Source of the DNA: Acinetobacter rudis
GTDB taxonomy: Bacteria; Pseudomonadota; Gammaproteobacteria; Pseudomonadales; Moraxellaceae
Assembly (NCBI RefSeq): GCF_000829675.1
Contig: NZ_BBRX01000027.1
Span: 1-64,000 of the forward strand
Reading direction: 5' to 3'
Length of the DNA stretch: 64,000 bases
Shown: positions 49,454 to 57,016 of the stretch, one piece after another
Position numbering within the stretch: the first letter of the stretch is position 1
Layout: each line of letters begins with the position of its first letter
Made by a program: the position numbers and the translations under genes
The notes under the pieces: model-generated
The model's input: the letters and a program-made list of their open reading frames with translations, nothing else
Told to the model about the DNA's origin: nothing
Database searches by the model: none

Positions 49454-50194
49454 TCATTCTTGCTTGAGCCCTTTCAAATTATGAATTGCATTAGCATGAC
49501 CTTGTTCTGCGGCCTGAGTGTACCAATACTCAGCTTGTTTTTTATCTTTTTTTACATAAATCCCTTTTTCATACAAAACACCTAAATTATATTGTGATTC
49601 TTGGTTGCCCAGAACTGCTGCTTTTGATGCATAGTTATAGACTTCCTTATAATTATTTTGAGTTAAATATAATTTAGATAATCCTTCGTAAGCTCTTGAT
49701 GGATTTTCTGATTCAGCTAAAATATACCACTGTTTTGTCTTTTCAAAATCAAGTGATATACCAAATGCAGGACTACTGCGATATAATTCTGCTAAATTAA
49801 CTTTAGCTTCTTTTTTCTCTCCATATTGATTTGCTAATAAAAAATACTTTTCTGCCTGATGATAGTTTATTGCTTGCCCTAAACCTAAGAAGTACATCAT
49901 ACCCAAAGAATTAAAAGCTTCTGGATTATTATTTTCTGATGCTTTCTTTAACCAAAATTCAGCTTTTTCATAATTTGGTGAAAAGCTTTCCGCGCCATTC
50001 ATGTATAACCAACCTAACAAAGCTTCTTTTTCATCCAAAGTATAATCTTTTAATTCATTAATTTGACACTGCTTACTTCCTAAACCGGCAATCTCACACT
50101 CAGATTCAAGAGATTCTGCATTGACCAAATCTTTTCCACTACCTGTACAATTTATTAGAAAAAATACTGACAGTAACGCACATTTTAACTTCAC
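49454..50194 (-). CDS. SEL1-repeat lipoprotein
   Basis: 246 residues. Signal MKLKCALLSVFFLINC with probable lipid Cys16 (lipobox LINC, an uncommon form). About five SEL1 repeats: GWLYMNGAESFSPNYEKAEFWL, FNSLGMMYFLGLGQAIN, VNLAELYRSSPAFGISLD, YEGLSKLYLTQNN and SQYNLGVLYEKGIYVKKD. Closest in style to 46728-47444. Predicted periplasmic, protein-binding. It lies just downstream of the second Rhs-like relic, the position an immunity gene would take. Confidence 0.85.
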   Translation of the reverse strand: MKLKCALLSVFFLINCTGSGKDLVNAESLESECEIAGLGSKQCQINELKDYTLDEKEALLGWLYMNGAESFSPNYEKAEFWLKKASENNNPEAFNSLGMMYFLGLGQAINYHQAEKYFLLANQYGEKKEAKVNLAELYRSSPAFGISLDFEKTKQWYILAESENPSRAYEGLSKLYLTQNNYKEVYNYASKAAVLGNQESQYNLGVLYEKGIYVKKDKKQAEYWYTQAAEQGHANAIHNLKGLKQE

Positions 50195-50647
50195 TTTTTT
50201 AATCCAGCATTTGAATTATCTACAATAGTTTACAGCGTAACAGGTAAATCCTGAGGCACCAATGGTTCCTCTAACTGCAACATTTGCTACTTAAGTTTAA
50301 GATTTAGTATTATCTCCAATTATAGTAGCTCTCTCTACAGAGTCACATACTCTCAGAGTTGAAGGTGGGTCTAGTCTAACGCAAACATTTAAAATGAATA
50401 ATGGCTTGTTCCACTAGATAATTACTGACCTTATTCCCTGTGCTTACTCTCATGTATTTAGGCGTGTATCTAGACTATTTCACATCTCAATCTCAATTTT
50501 TGTGATATACAAACTTTGTCACAATGATAAAAGATAGCCCTTTCGATTTCTCATTGTTTATAATGAGTATTTATCTATTTTCCATAATAAAACTTTCTTA
50601 CTTTCAGTTAAATCTTTACTCAACAAACATTATTCTAATTAGTGGTG
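50195..50647. other. Gene-free stretch containing an Rhs-like relic
   Basis: See the relic at 50340-50600. The part from 50195 to 50340 has no recognisable content. Confidence 0.4.
50340..50600 (-). pseudogene. Strongly decayed Rhs core tail (second relic)
   Basis: The block around 50535-50590 shares clear stretches with the better-preserved relic near 52865-52920: GCCCTTTCGATTTC followed by a similar GTTTATAA-x-AGTAT segment. Reading on along the minus strand gives, across frames, a GGT-x-HYSF-like piece and a LD-x-THL piece, as in the end of Rhs cores (GGTNxYxYxxNPxxWVDPLG). Many stops and frameshifts. The assignment rests on alignment by eye. Confidence 0.4.
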
Positions 50648-51175
50648 TTAGCTACATTCATCATAGCGTGTTTTATAAACAGTGATACTAACATCCCATC
50701 TATTTTCCAATTGAGTAATTTTAAAGACTCTAACATTTTCATTAAGATCATTCATATCATAAATTTGCTTACTAATAACTAGTGGCTTGTGTATTTCAAA
50801 AGTTTTGTTATTACCTAAACAATAAATAAAAGCTCCTTTTTTATTGTCTTTCAGAAGTTTACCATTTAGCTTAGTATGAATAACATTCTGGGCATCTAAA
50901 AGAAATTTTTCATTAAACTGATCCATATTAATATCAAAATTAACTGATATTTTTTCATATGTATTCCTTAAATCTGGATCATTAAGCTTGGTTTTTTTAC
51001 CAAAAATTAGGTTTGTAATTTCATCAATTTCGTTCAATATCTTTTTATCTTCATCTTCTAGTCTATTATCTGATGTAACTATATTTATCTGTTCTGCTTT
51101 AGACATTTTATTATCATACCCATAAATAAAAATCACAGATAAGACCAATAAAGTATACTTTCTAAAATATTTCAT
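50648..51175 (-). CDS. Small secreted protein, possible immunity protein
   Basis: 175 residues. Hydrophobic signal MKYFRKYTLLVLSVIFIYGY; the position where a lipobox Cys would be is Tyr (IYGYDN; TAT differs from the Cys codon TGT by one base), so this may be a lipoprotein that lost its anchor site or a protein with an ordinary signal. The remaining 150 residues are alpha/beta, with NIDMDQFNEKFLLDAQN and FIYCLGNNKTFEIHKP; no family recognised. Its ATG overlaps the stop of the pseudogene at 51172-51417, which is the coupling expected of a toxin-immunity or two-gene unit. Confidence 0.7.
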   Translation of the reverse strand: MKYFRKYTLLVLSVIFIYGYDNKMSKAEQINIVTSDNRLEDEDKKILNEIDEITNLIFGKKTKLNDPDLRNTYEKISVNFDINMDQFNEKFLLDAQNVIHTKLNGKLLKDNKKGAFIYCLGNNKTFEIHKPLVISKQIYDMNDLNENVRVFKITQLENRWDVSITVYKTRYDECS

Positions 51176-51417
51176 AAAGTATTTTTCCTGCCATTATATT
51201 TCTTTTCACCTAATATTATTAGTCCACTTATCCTACTAGTTGGATCCCATCTAAGAGAGCATAACCTTTCAACCTCAAAATTTCTACCCTTACTTTTACA
51301 TTCATCCATCTCTTTTTGCCAGTATTTATATCAATATTTTTTCTAATTTTTTAATTTCAATAGGCTAACTATTTCATCACTTCTAATTTATGGATCATTT
51401 TCATTGATAATATACAT
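51172..51417 (-). pseudogene. Small gene with three in-frame stops, overlapping the next gene
   Basis: 82 codons in a single frame from an ATG with AAAGGA upstream. It reads MYIINENDP, stop, IRSDEIVSLLKLKN, stop, KKY, stop, then an open 53 codons (YKYWQKEMDECKSKG, later LRWDPTSRISGLIILGEKKY) to a TGA that overlaps the next ATG. The retained frame, start signal and coupled stop show it was a real gene. Function unknown. Confidence 0.6.
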
Positions 51418-51606
51418 TGCAACTCAAATCCTTTCTGATTTTTTAAGTTAATGAGTGATCATAAATTCTATTCATGGATTTAACTTTTATTCCTTGGTAA
51501 AAGCTTAGAATTAAGTATAGTAATAATATTGATATATGTTAATAACAGTAGAGAAGACAAAATATGGCAGTCGAATACCTATATGTGCTTTTAATTTTTC
51601 CTCATA
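51176..51606. other. Gap between repeat-protein gene and the secreted protein gene
   Basis: Apart from the pseudogene at 51172-51417 nothing is recognisable; very AT-rich. Confidence 0.4.
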
Positions 51607-52446
51607 TTAATTAACAGCCTTTTCCTTTGCTAATTTCGCATAATATGCTGATTTTTTACTATCTTTATATTTCCCTTCAAGCTCGTAAAACTCACTAGCT
51701 GATTGATACACAAATTCATCATCTGTAAGTTCAAGAGTTTTATTCATATAATAAAAAGACTTATCCAAATCATAACCTAGATATTCTGGATAAAATCCAT
51801 ATAAAAACATTAAACCTTGATAACCCTCTAAGAAAACCTGATACTCTACCGCCTTTTTAAAATACATTTCAGCATTATTAAAATCTTTATTTTCTATAGA
51901 AACCTCTCCCAAACCATAAAATGCTCTTGGGTTTCCAGTTCTTAGCGATTCATTTAAATAATTTTCTGCCTTTTCAATATCTTTAAATTCTTCCTCATCC
52001 AAGTACACCATACCTAGATTATAGTATGCATCATCATACCCTAAATCAATCGACCGATTAAGCAGTTCAATCACTCTCCCAATATCTTTGTAACTCCCAC
52101 TCAAATTGTAAATACTCGCCAAACCATAATATCCTTGAGCCTCATTAAGCTTAATAGCTTTATTAAAATATACTACAGCTTGATCAGTATAACCATAATG
52201 AAATAATATTTGACCCAGTTCAGCATTAAATACACTATTTTCATTATTTTTATTTTTATCTATAATTTCAAATGCTTCAAAAGTATTACCACAACTAAAT
52301 GCATAATCTACTGACTCAGCAATATTATTTGCAAAATATAGATTCATGACACACCCGTTTTCAAGAGGTATTTGACTTTTATGTACATTATTAACACACC
52401 CACCAACCATAAAAAATAAAAACATATATTTTAAATTTTTAATCAT
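51607..52446 (-). CDS. TPR/SEL1-like repeat lipoprotein
   Basis: 279 residues. Lipoprotein signal with lipobox VGGC (MFLFFMVGGC, Cys17). At least six helical repeats of about 36 residues, such as QAVVYFNKAIKLNEAQGYYG, RVIELLNRSIDLGYDDAYYN, NAEMYFKKAVEYQVFLEGY and KSFYYMNKTLELTDDEFVYQ. Same layout as 48285-49160. It is the first intact gene downstream of the Rhs relic at 52538-53122, with about 90 bases between, so it is the best candidate immunity gene of that Rhs tip. Confidence 0.85.
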   Translation of the reverse strand: MIKNLKYMFLFFMVGGCVNNVHKSQIPLENGCVMNLYFANNIAESVDYAFSCGNTFEAFEIIDKNKNNENSVFNAELGQILFHYGYTDQAVVYFNKAIKLNEAQGYYGLASIYNLSGSYKDIGRVIELLNRSIDLGYDDAYYNLGMVYLDEEEFKDIEKAENYLNESLRTGNPRAFYGLGEVSIENKDFNNAEMYFKKAVEYQVFLEGYQGLMFLYGFYPEYLGYDLDKSFYYMNKTLELTDDEFVYQSASEFYELEGKYKDSKKSAYYAKLAKEKAVN

Positions 52447-52537
52447 CTCACTTAATCCGTATAAAAGGACTCTAATAACAAGACGGCTGTCATCTTTTTA
52501 AATTTCCTTGTGGAATACACATTGAAACCAATTCTCT

Positions 52538-53122
52538 TTAAGGATTCAATAGTCTGAAATTTGGATGTACACCTACTCCTACTCGGCCGTGATTATATAA
52601 ACTATTAAAACTTAAAAGTGTCTTTGCATTAATATTCGGTGTACTTGGAAATACAAGGCTATATCTTGAATATGGGTGAAAAGCAGAACTATAGCTTTGT
52701 CTACGGCTTCATAACCTCATTGGATCGACCCAAGCATTCGGATTACTCACATGAGCTGAAGTATTCATCCCACCATCTAAACCAATCCAGTCTTTGCCGA
52801 TATCCCATGCAATATGCGGTTCATAATAACGATAGCGATTATAGTATAGGCCTGTTTCTTTAGCTAAATACCGCCCTTTCGATTTCCATGCGTTTATAAC
52901 AAGTATGTGTTTTTCAGAATGGATTTGATCTTGTATATAAGCTTATGTTTGATACTGATAATAGTAAAGAGTATCAAATAGTTCAATGAAGCCGCTATAC
53001 CCCGTTTATACTAGAGGCTCAAAACTATTCGGCTCATACAGATCATATTTGGTGTGTAAAGAGGTGCTTTCATAAGCTAAAGTATCACTATCCCAACCAT
53101 GATATATAGTTTTAGTCACCCT
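52538..53122 (-). pseudogene. Rhs core C-terminus with decayed toxin tip
   Basis: Hand translation of the minus strand gives, in order: RVTKTIYHGWDSDTLAYES and KYDLYEPNSFEPLV, stop; YSGFIELFDTLYYYQYQT, stop; then KGRYLAKETGLYYNRYRYYEP, split from IGKDWIGLDGGMNT and NPNAWVDPMRL, stop; finally an open stretch of about 50 codons ending HGRVGVGVHPNFRLLNP, stop. The phrases W-D-x-D-x-LAYE, LYEP-x-SF-x-PL, LYYYQ, ETGLYYNRYRYYEP and NP-x-xWVDP are the successive landmarks of the Rhs repeat core just before its variable toxin. About 30 codons are missing between LYYYQ and KGRY, so the gene has deletions, frameshifts and stops. The tail after WVDP is what remains of the toxin; its family cannot be named. 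Confidence 0.75.
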
Positions 53123-53345
53123 ATAATGACGTAATTAATGGGATTAAACATATTATTTTTTCACTATACATTTAACAATGGTTCAGATCATTGTTGTTCA
53201 GTCAGTGTAACTTTGCTTTCACTTCAACCTTTAATTTATTCACTTAACATGAGTATATGATCTCTCATCATTTTGATTCAATTTGGTCATGATCAATATA
53301 CCAAAATTGAGTCGCCAAGCCAGCTAAAGCTACCCGCAACAAAAA

Positions 53346-53365
53346 AGCCCATCTTTCGATGAGCT
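53346..53365 (-). terminator. Terminator of the cold shock gene
   Basis: On the minus strand AGCTCATC-GAAA-GATGGGCT (one wobble, stable GNRA loop) followed by T6. Confidence 0.85.
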
Positions 53366-53389
53366 CTTTGTTTATATCTAAGCAATTGC

Positions 53390-53599
53390 TTAGATAATTG
53401 TGATGCCGCTAGCTTGCGCACCTTTTTTTCCAGCAGTAATTGTGAATTGAACACGTTGGCCTTCAAGAAGAACCTTGAAACCACTTGTTTGAATTTCACT
53501 ATAATGTGCAAAAACGTCTTGGCCTTCATCAGTTGCAATAAAACCAAAACCTTTAGTTTCATTAAACCACTTAACTGTACCAGTGCTAATATCTGACAT
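53390..53599 (-). CDS. Cold shock protein (CspA family)
   Basis: 69 residues, a single S1-like cold shock domain. RNP1 KGFGFIA at 16-22 and RNP2-like DVFAHYSEI at 28-36, starting from [16 protein letters not shown] chaperone. The leader is AT-rich and can be long, as is usual for csp genes. It is downstream of tRNA-fMet, separated by that tRNA's terminator. Confidence 0.96.
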   Translation of the reverse strand: MSDISTGTVKWFNETKGFGFIATDEGQDVFAHYSEIQTSGFKVLLEGQRVQFTITAGKKGAQASGITII

Positions 53600-53684
53600 A
53601 TAAACTTCTCAAAAAATTAATAATGATAATAACTAAAAAATAGAAACTATATTAATAATTATAAAATCTAACTAAATAAAAAAA

Positions 53685-53709
53685 CCTAGAATACATGGAG
53701 TAAACTAGG
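53685..53709 (-). terminator. Terminator of tRNA-fMet
   Basis: CCTAG ... CTAGG, extended by TAC/GTA inside the stem, then T7 on the minus strand. Confidence 0.7.
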
Positions 53710-53732
53710 CTGTTAACTTCAAATCTTTCCGT

Positions 53733-53809
<77 letters not shown>

Positions 53810-53822
53810 TCAACGAAATGAC

Positions 53823-53851
53823 TTTATACGTGTAATTTGACATAAAAACAA
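53823..53851 (-). promoter_or_regulatory. Probable promoter of tRNA-fMet
   Basis: On the minus strand TTGTTT, 17 bases, TATAAA, ending 14 bases upstream of the tRNA. Confidence 0.6.
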
Positions 53852-53921
53852 TGTTTATTTTAATTAAATGCAAAAACTCGCTTAAAGATCGTCCTTCTAA
53901 CATGATTTAGGTTGAACCTGA

Positions 53922-54683
53922 TCAAGTAGAAAAGTATTTTTCCACTAAAGCATAGATAATCGCAGCTGTTTCGATATCAGCGACTCCATCATATTTTGAT
54001 GCCCTAAAATGGTACTGAAATGCCCTAATCAGTTTTGTAAAGCCAGCCATTGAACTTGCTTCTGAAACATCGTACCCATAATGAGATAATTTATTGGTAA
54101 TTTCAGCATTTGTTGGAAGACCTAACTGTGTGAAACTATTTACAAACTTTTTTTTCGCACCTTCATCATACCAAGCGCCTATCCCTGCGTCGTATAACTC
54201 TTGCCAAGGAAAGGCTACGCCAGGATCAAATTTACGACCTACTGCGATATCAGAATGTCCAATGACCTGAGTTGGAGTTATATCGGGATAACGCTGAAGA
54301 ATATTGAGTGCTAATTGTTTTACAGCATTAATCTGTTCGGCATTGAAGGGTGGATATGTTGTCTCATTCGCTTTATTCACGATTTCAATACCAATAGAAG
54401 TATCATTTAAATTACTTCGCCCTGCCCAATTACTCGTACCAGCATGCCATGCTCGAGCTTGCTCATCGACAAGATTAAAAATTCGAAGCTCTTTAAAACC
54501 TGCTGACTTATAGGTTTCATCTGTTGGATCTGGAATGAGATAGTGAGCACTTACATTACCATTACCACTTAACAGATTGATTGATGTTGCAAAATCAACT
54601 GCAGTATAGTGCAACACTAAAAACCGTTGCCGATAGTTAAATCCTTTGATGGAACGATAAGAGTTATAATCTATATTAAACAT
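53922..54683 (-). CDS. N-acetylmuramoyl-L-alanine amidase (Amidase_2, AmiD-like)
   Basis: 253 residues. Amidase_2 domain at 15-170: zinc ligands expected at His25 (LVLHYTAVD), and His and Asp in IGHSDIAVGRKFDPG. WAGRSNLNDTSIGIEIVN is the family core. The C-terminal 70 residues are a peptidoglycan-binding-like helical domain (IRAFQYHFRASKYDG), as in E. coli AmiD. Unlike AmiD there is no signal peptide or lipobox, so as annotated it would stay in the cytoplasm and act on recycled muropeptides like AmpD. It lies upstream of tRNA-fMet. Confidence 0.9.
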   Translation of the reverse strand: MFNIDYNSYRSIKGFNYRQRFLVLHYTAVDFATSINLLSGNGNVSAHYLIPDPTDETYKSAGFKELRIFNLVDEQARAWHAGTSNWAGRSNLNDTSIGIEIVNKANETTYPPFNAEQINAVKQLALNILQRYPDITPTQVIGHSDIAVGRKFDPGVAFPWQELYDAGIGAWYDEGAKKKFVNSFTQLGLPTNAEITNKLSHYGYDVSEASSMAGFTKLIRAFQYHFRASKYDGVADIETAAIIYALVEKYFST

Positions 54684-54835
54684 AATTTTTCCTTCTTATT
54701 TTAGTTAATCATTCATCGGCTTTGTAAAGCAGCGAATGATGATTGAGTGATTTGAATAATTGTTTTTCGGCGACTACTTTTTTCAACTACAAAAAATGCT
54801 CACATTCATGCGAGCTAATAAATTATTTTAAGAAA

Positions 54836-55108
54836 TTAAATATCTATGTTATCCACAATACTTGAAACAATTTCTCTGCCAGCCTCTATCACTTGGCTGC
54901 CTGATTCGATCAGTGTATCAAGAATAAGCCTGCCCGTCGCATCTGAAAGCACTTCTGCTGTAAAAGATTCTTTCTTTTCAGGCTGATTCAATTCTTCAGT
55001 CAAATCAAGGTCAGGTTCAGTCATATTAGTTTGCAAATAACTTAAAATGGGGTTCAAGTGAATTACGATAAGCTCATTTACTCTGCCATAACGTTTACAG
55101 ACAAGCAA
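54836..55108 (-). CDS. Small acidic protein, unknown
   Basis: Up to 90 residues; a start at 55024 (MTEPDLDLTEELNQPEKK, 62 residues) gives a more protein-like sequence, but neither start has a good ribosome site. Acidic N-terminal half and a helical C-terminal half (LILDTLIESGSQVIEAGREI). Not recognised; existence is not certain. Confidence 0.45.
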   Translation of the reverse strand: MLVCKRYGRVNELIVIHLNPILSYLQTNMTEPDLDLTEELNQPEKKESFTAEVLSDATGRLILDTLIESGSQVIEAGREIVSSIVDNIDI

Positions 55109-55441
55109 TCACTTTCCACAAAGCTCTGCTCACGAAGTTAGAAAACCCCCAGATCGACACGTCCTAGACTTCATGGCTGGGCTTAATTTAAATAGTTGAA
55201 GCCCCCCATATAGGTCTATAACTATTTTTAGTTTTAGAACCTATATCGCTATTTCAAGCACCTCATCTATCTGTTGCTGAACCATACGACTTTCCTGATT
55301 TTAGATTAAACTGATAGAGAGTGTGATTGCACGGTTTAACAATTTTTTAAAAGGTCAAGCTCACAAGAGAATGACCTTTGATAACAACTCTAATGAGATT
55401 TTAAAACTAAAACTATTCAACTTAATATTGAATATTAGCAA
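55109..55441. other. Intergenic region downstream of the porin gene
   Basis: Contains the terminator at 55350-55379; otherwise nothing recognisable. Confidence 0.5.
55350..55379 (-). terminator. Terminator of the porin gene
   Basis: AAAGGTCA/TGACCTTT around a 14-base loop; T-rich tail on the minus strand. Confidence 0.6.
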
Positions 55442-56596
55442 CTACCATTGGTATCTGAGCCTAAATAGGTGCAAATTAGGTGTTCCCTTGTTGTCACTGG
55501 TATACAACCGTTCATAATCAAAACCCATACCATAGTCAAAACGAAATGCCACACCTACACCGTAGTCTTTCCTTGAGAAATCATCACCTTGAGTATATTT
55601 AATATAATCACCCATTACATATGGCTGCACGGATTGAATAGCATGATTATGAATTTTAAACTTATATCCAAGATAGTATTCAAGGCCATACGCCTCTGTG
55701 TCCAAATAAAGTTTTAAGCTATCTGGAGTTGGCTGCTGTAGAGCTGAATTATTAGGTACAAGATTTTTATACCATCCCGCCCCTAATCCCCACATCCACT
55801 CTCCATTAAAATAATATAAGGCCGTAGCAATTGCCTCTTGAGAAAGATCATGACGATTGTTTGAATCAAATAAACTCACATCATTATGTTTATAAGAAAC
55901 ACCTAAAGATAAGTTTTTACTTAAATGAATATCGGCTGCTAACTCCTCACCTGATTTCAACTTATATTGCAAATTATTTTTCGATGTTTCATCTCCAAAC
56001 AAATATGCTGCATAAAAATCAACATACTTATTTTTCTTTTCATAACGTAAAGTTCTACTTGAGAGCAAAGTGCCATCAAAAAATGAAAATGGGCTCCAAG
56101 TCGATACTTGACCTAACATATCGTAATCCCAGAGATCTGTTTTTGCTCCAACAACATCATGGTATATGCTATACATTTTGCCAAACTTTAGAGTTCCATA
56201 TTGACTGTTCTCAATACCCGCATAAGCCTGAATTGTTGTAAAATTCTCATCACTCTTAGCATAGTGACCTTCCCAATCAAAAATTTTAGGTAAATTAAAA
56301 TAATTTTGATATTCTGCTATTAATTGTGTATTTTCATTCAATTTATAATTGAGATTAAAATACATACGACTTCCAGCACTATAACCATCTCTACGATATT
56401 TTTGACTCTCATTACTTGAATTATACTGATCAAAATTTAAAGCTTGTAATCTCATACTTCCATGAGTTTTAAGTGTTAGACTATCTTGATCAGAAAAAAT
56501 TTTGTCTTGTTGTAGAAGTACAACTTCAGCATATACTGATGTGGTTTTTAAAGTTAAAATCGTAAAAAACCCGATTACTAATGTTTTTTTTAACAT
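55442..56596 (-). CDS. Gram-negative porin (OmpC/Porin_4-like)
   Basis: About 384 residues from the ATG at 56596 (MLKKTLVIGFFTILTL); four codons further upstream is another ATG. Signal peptide ending VYA. Then a 16-strand barrel pattern: GSMRLQALNFDQYNSS, FNLNYKLNENTQLIAEYQNY, YAGIENSQYGTLKFGKMYSIYHDVVGAKTD (split here: AGIENSQYGTLKFGKMYS), typical of general porins. The last residue is Trp (FRLRYQW), an accepted aromatic end for BAM insertion, though Phe is commoner. Forms a trimeric outer membrane pore; solute unknown. Confidence 0.88.
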   Translation of the reverse strand: MLKKTLVIGFFTILTLKTTSVYAEVVLLQQDKIFSDQDSLTLKTHGSMRLQALNFDQYNSSNESQKYRRDGYSAGSRMYFNLNYKLNENTQLIAEYQNYFNLPKIFDWEGHYAKSDENFTTIQAYAGIENSQYGTLKFGKMYSIYHDVVGAKTDLWDYDMLGQVSTWSPFSFFDGTLLSSRTLRYEKKNKYVDFYAAYLFGDETSKNNLQYKLKSGEELAADIHLSKNLSLGVSYKHNDVSLFDSNNRHDLSQEAIATALYYFNGEWMWGLGAGWYKNLVPNNSALQQPTPDSLKLYLDTEAYGLEYYLGYKFKIHNHAIQSVQPYVMGDYIKYTQGDDFSRKDYGVGVAFRFDYGMGFDYERLYTSDNKGTPNLHLFRLRYQW

Positions 56597-56608
56597 TTTG
56601 ACATCCAT

Positions 56609-57016
56609 GTATTTAAGATTTAAGCCTTAGATAATCCTTTCTAAGTCTTATAACGTTTATGATAAATTTCCATGATTTATAAAATTCAATATAATATAAA
56701 AATATAATTAAATTTTAAAAATAATCTAATGACTCAAAATAATCATGATAGTTTTCATTTAAAAATATTCATTAACACTCCCGCTTTTTAATATTTAAAA
56801 TTTTATCATAGTGTTTTTAACTAATTATTCGATAATTAAAGCTGTATTCGATACAATTAGAATCTAATATTAAATTTTCAATCAAAATTAGAATTCTATA
56901 TTAAAAATAAATATGGCTCCATTTGATGAATTATACTTTTCAACTCAAACAGTTAAATATAAAAAACCGAGATGATGATACATCTCGGTTTTTTATATTA
57001 ACATCTTGAATAAACT
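56609..57016. other. Very AT-rich intergenic region upstream of the porin
   Basis: Porin leader and promoter region plus the terminator at 56956-56999; no gene. Confidence 0.5.
56956..56999 (-). terminator. Terminator of the MBL hydrolase gene
   Basis: 19-base perfect arms (core AAAAAACCGAGATG/CATCTCGGTTTTTT) with loop ATGATA, 18 bases after the gene stop. Confidence 0.9.

Larger units (their letters stand above)
52447..53389. other. Gene-free region holding the Rhs relic
   Basis: Apart from the relic at 52538-53122 and the cspA terminator, the stretch 53123-53340 shows nothing recognisable. Confidence 0.5.

Noticed and set aside
49355-49585. Plus-strand open frame of 76 codons
   Set aside because: Overlaps the SEL1 lipoprotein gene antisense and has no start signal.
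51607-52446. Ordinary chromosomal tetratricopeptide protein unrelated to toxins
   Set aside because: Not fully excluded, but set aside because of its place directly downstream of the Rhs relic and the matching neighbours.
53293-53562. Minus-strand open frame of 89 codons across cspA
   Set aside because: Out-of-frame shadow of the cold shock gene that runs through its terminator.
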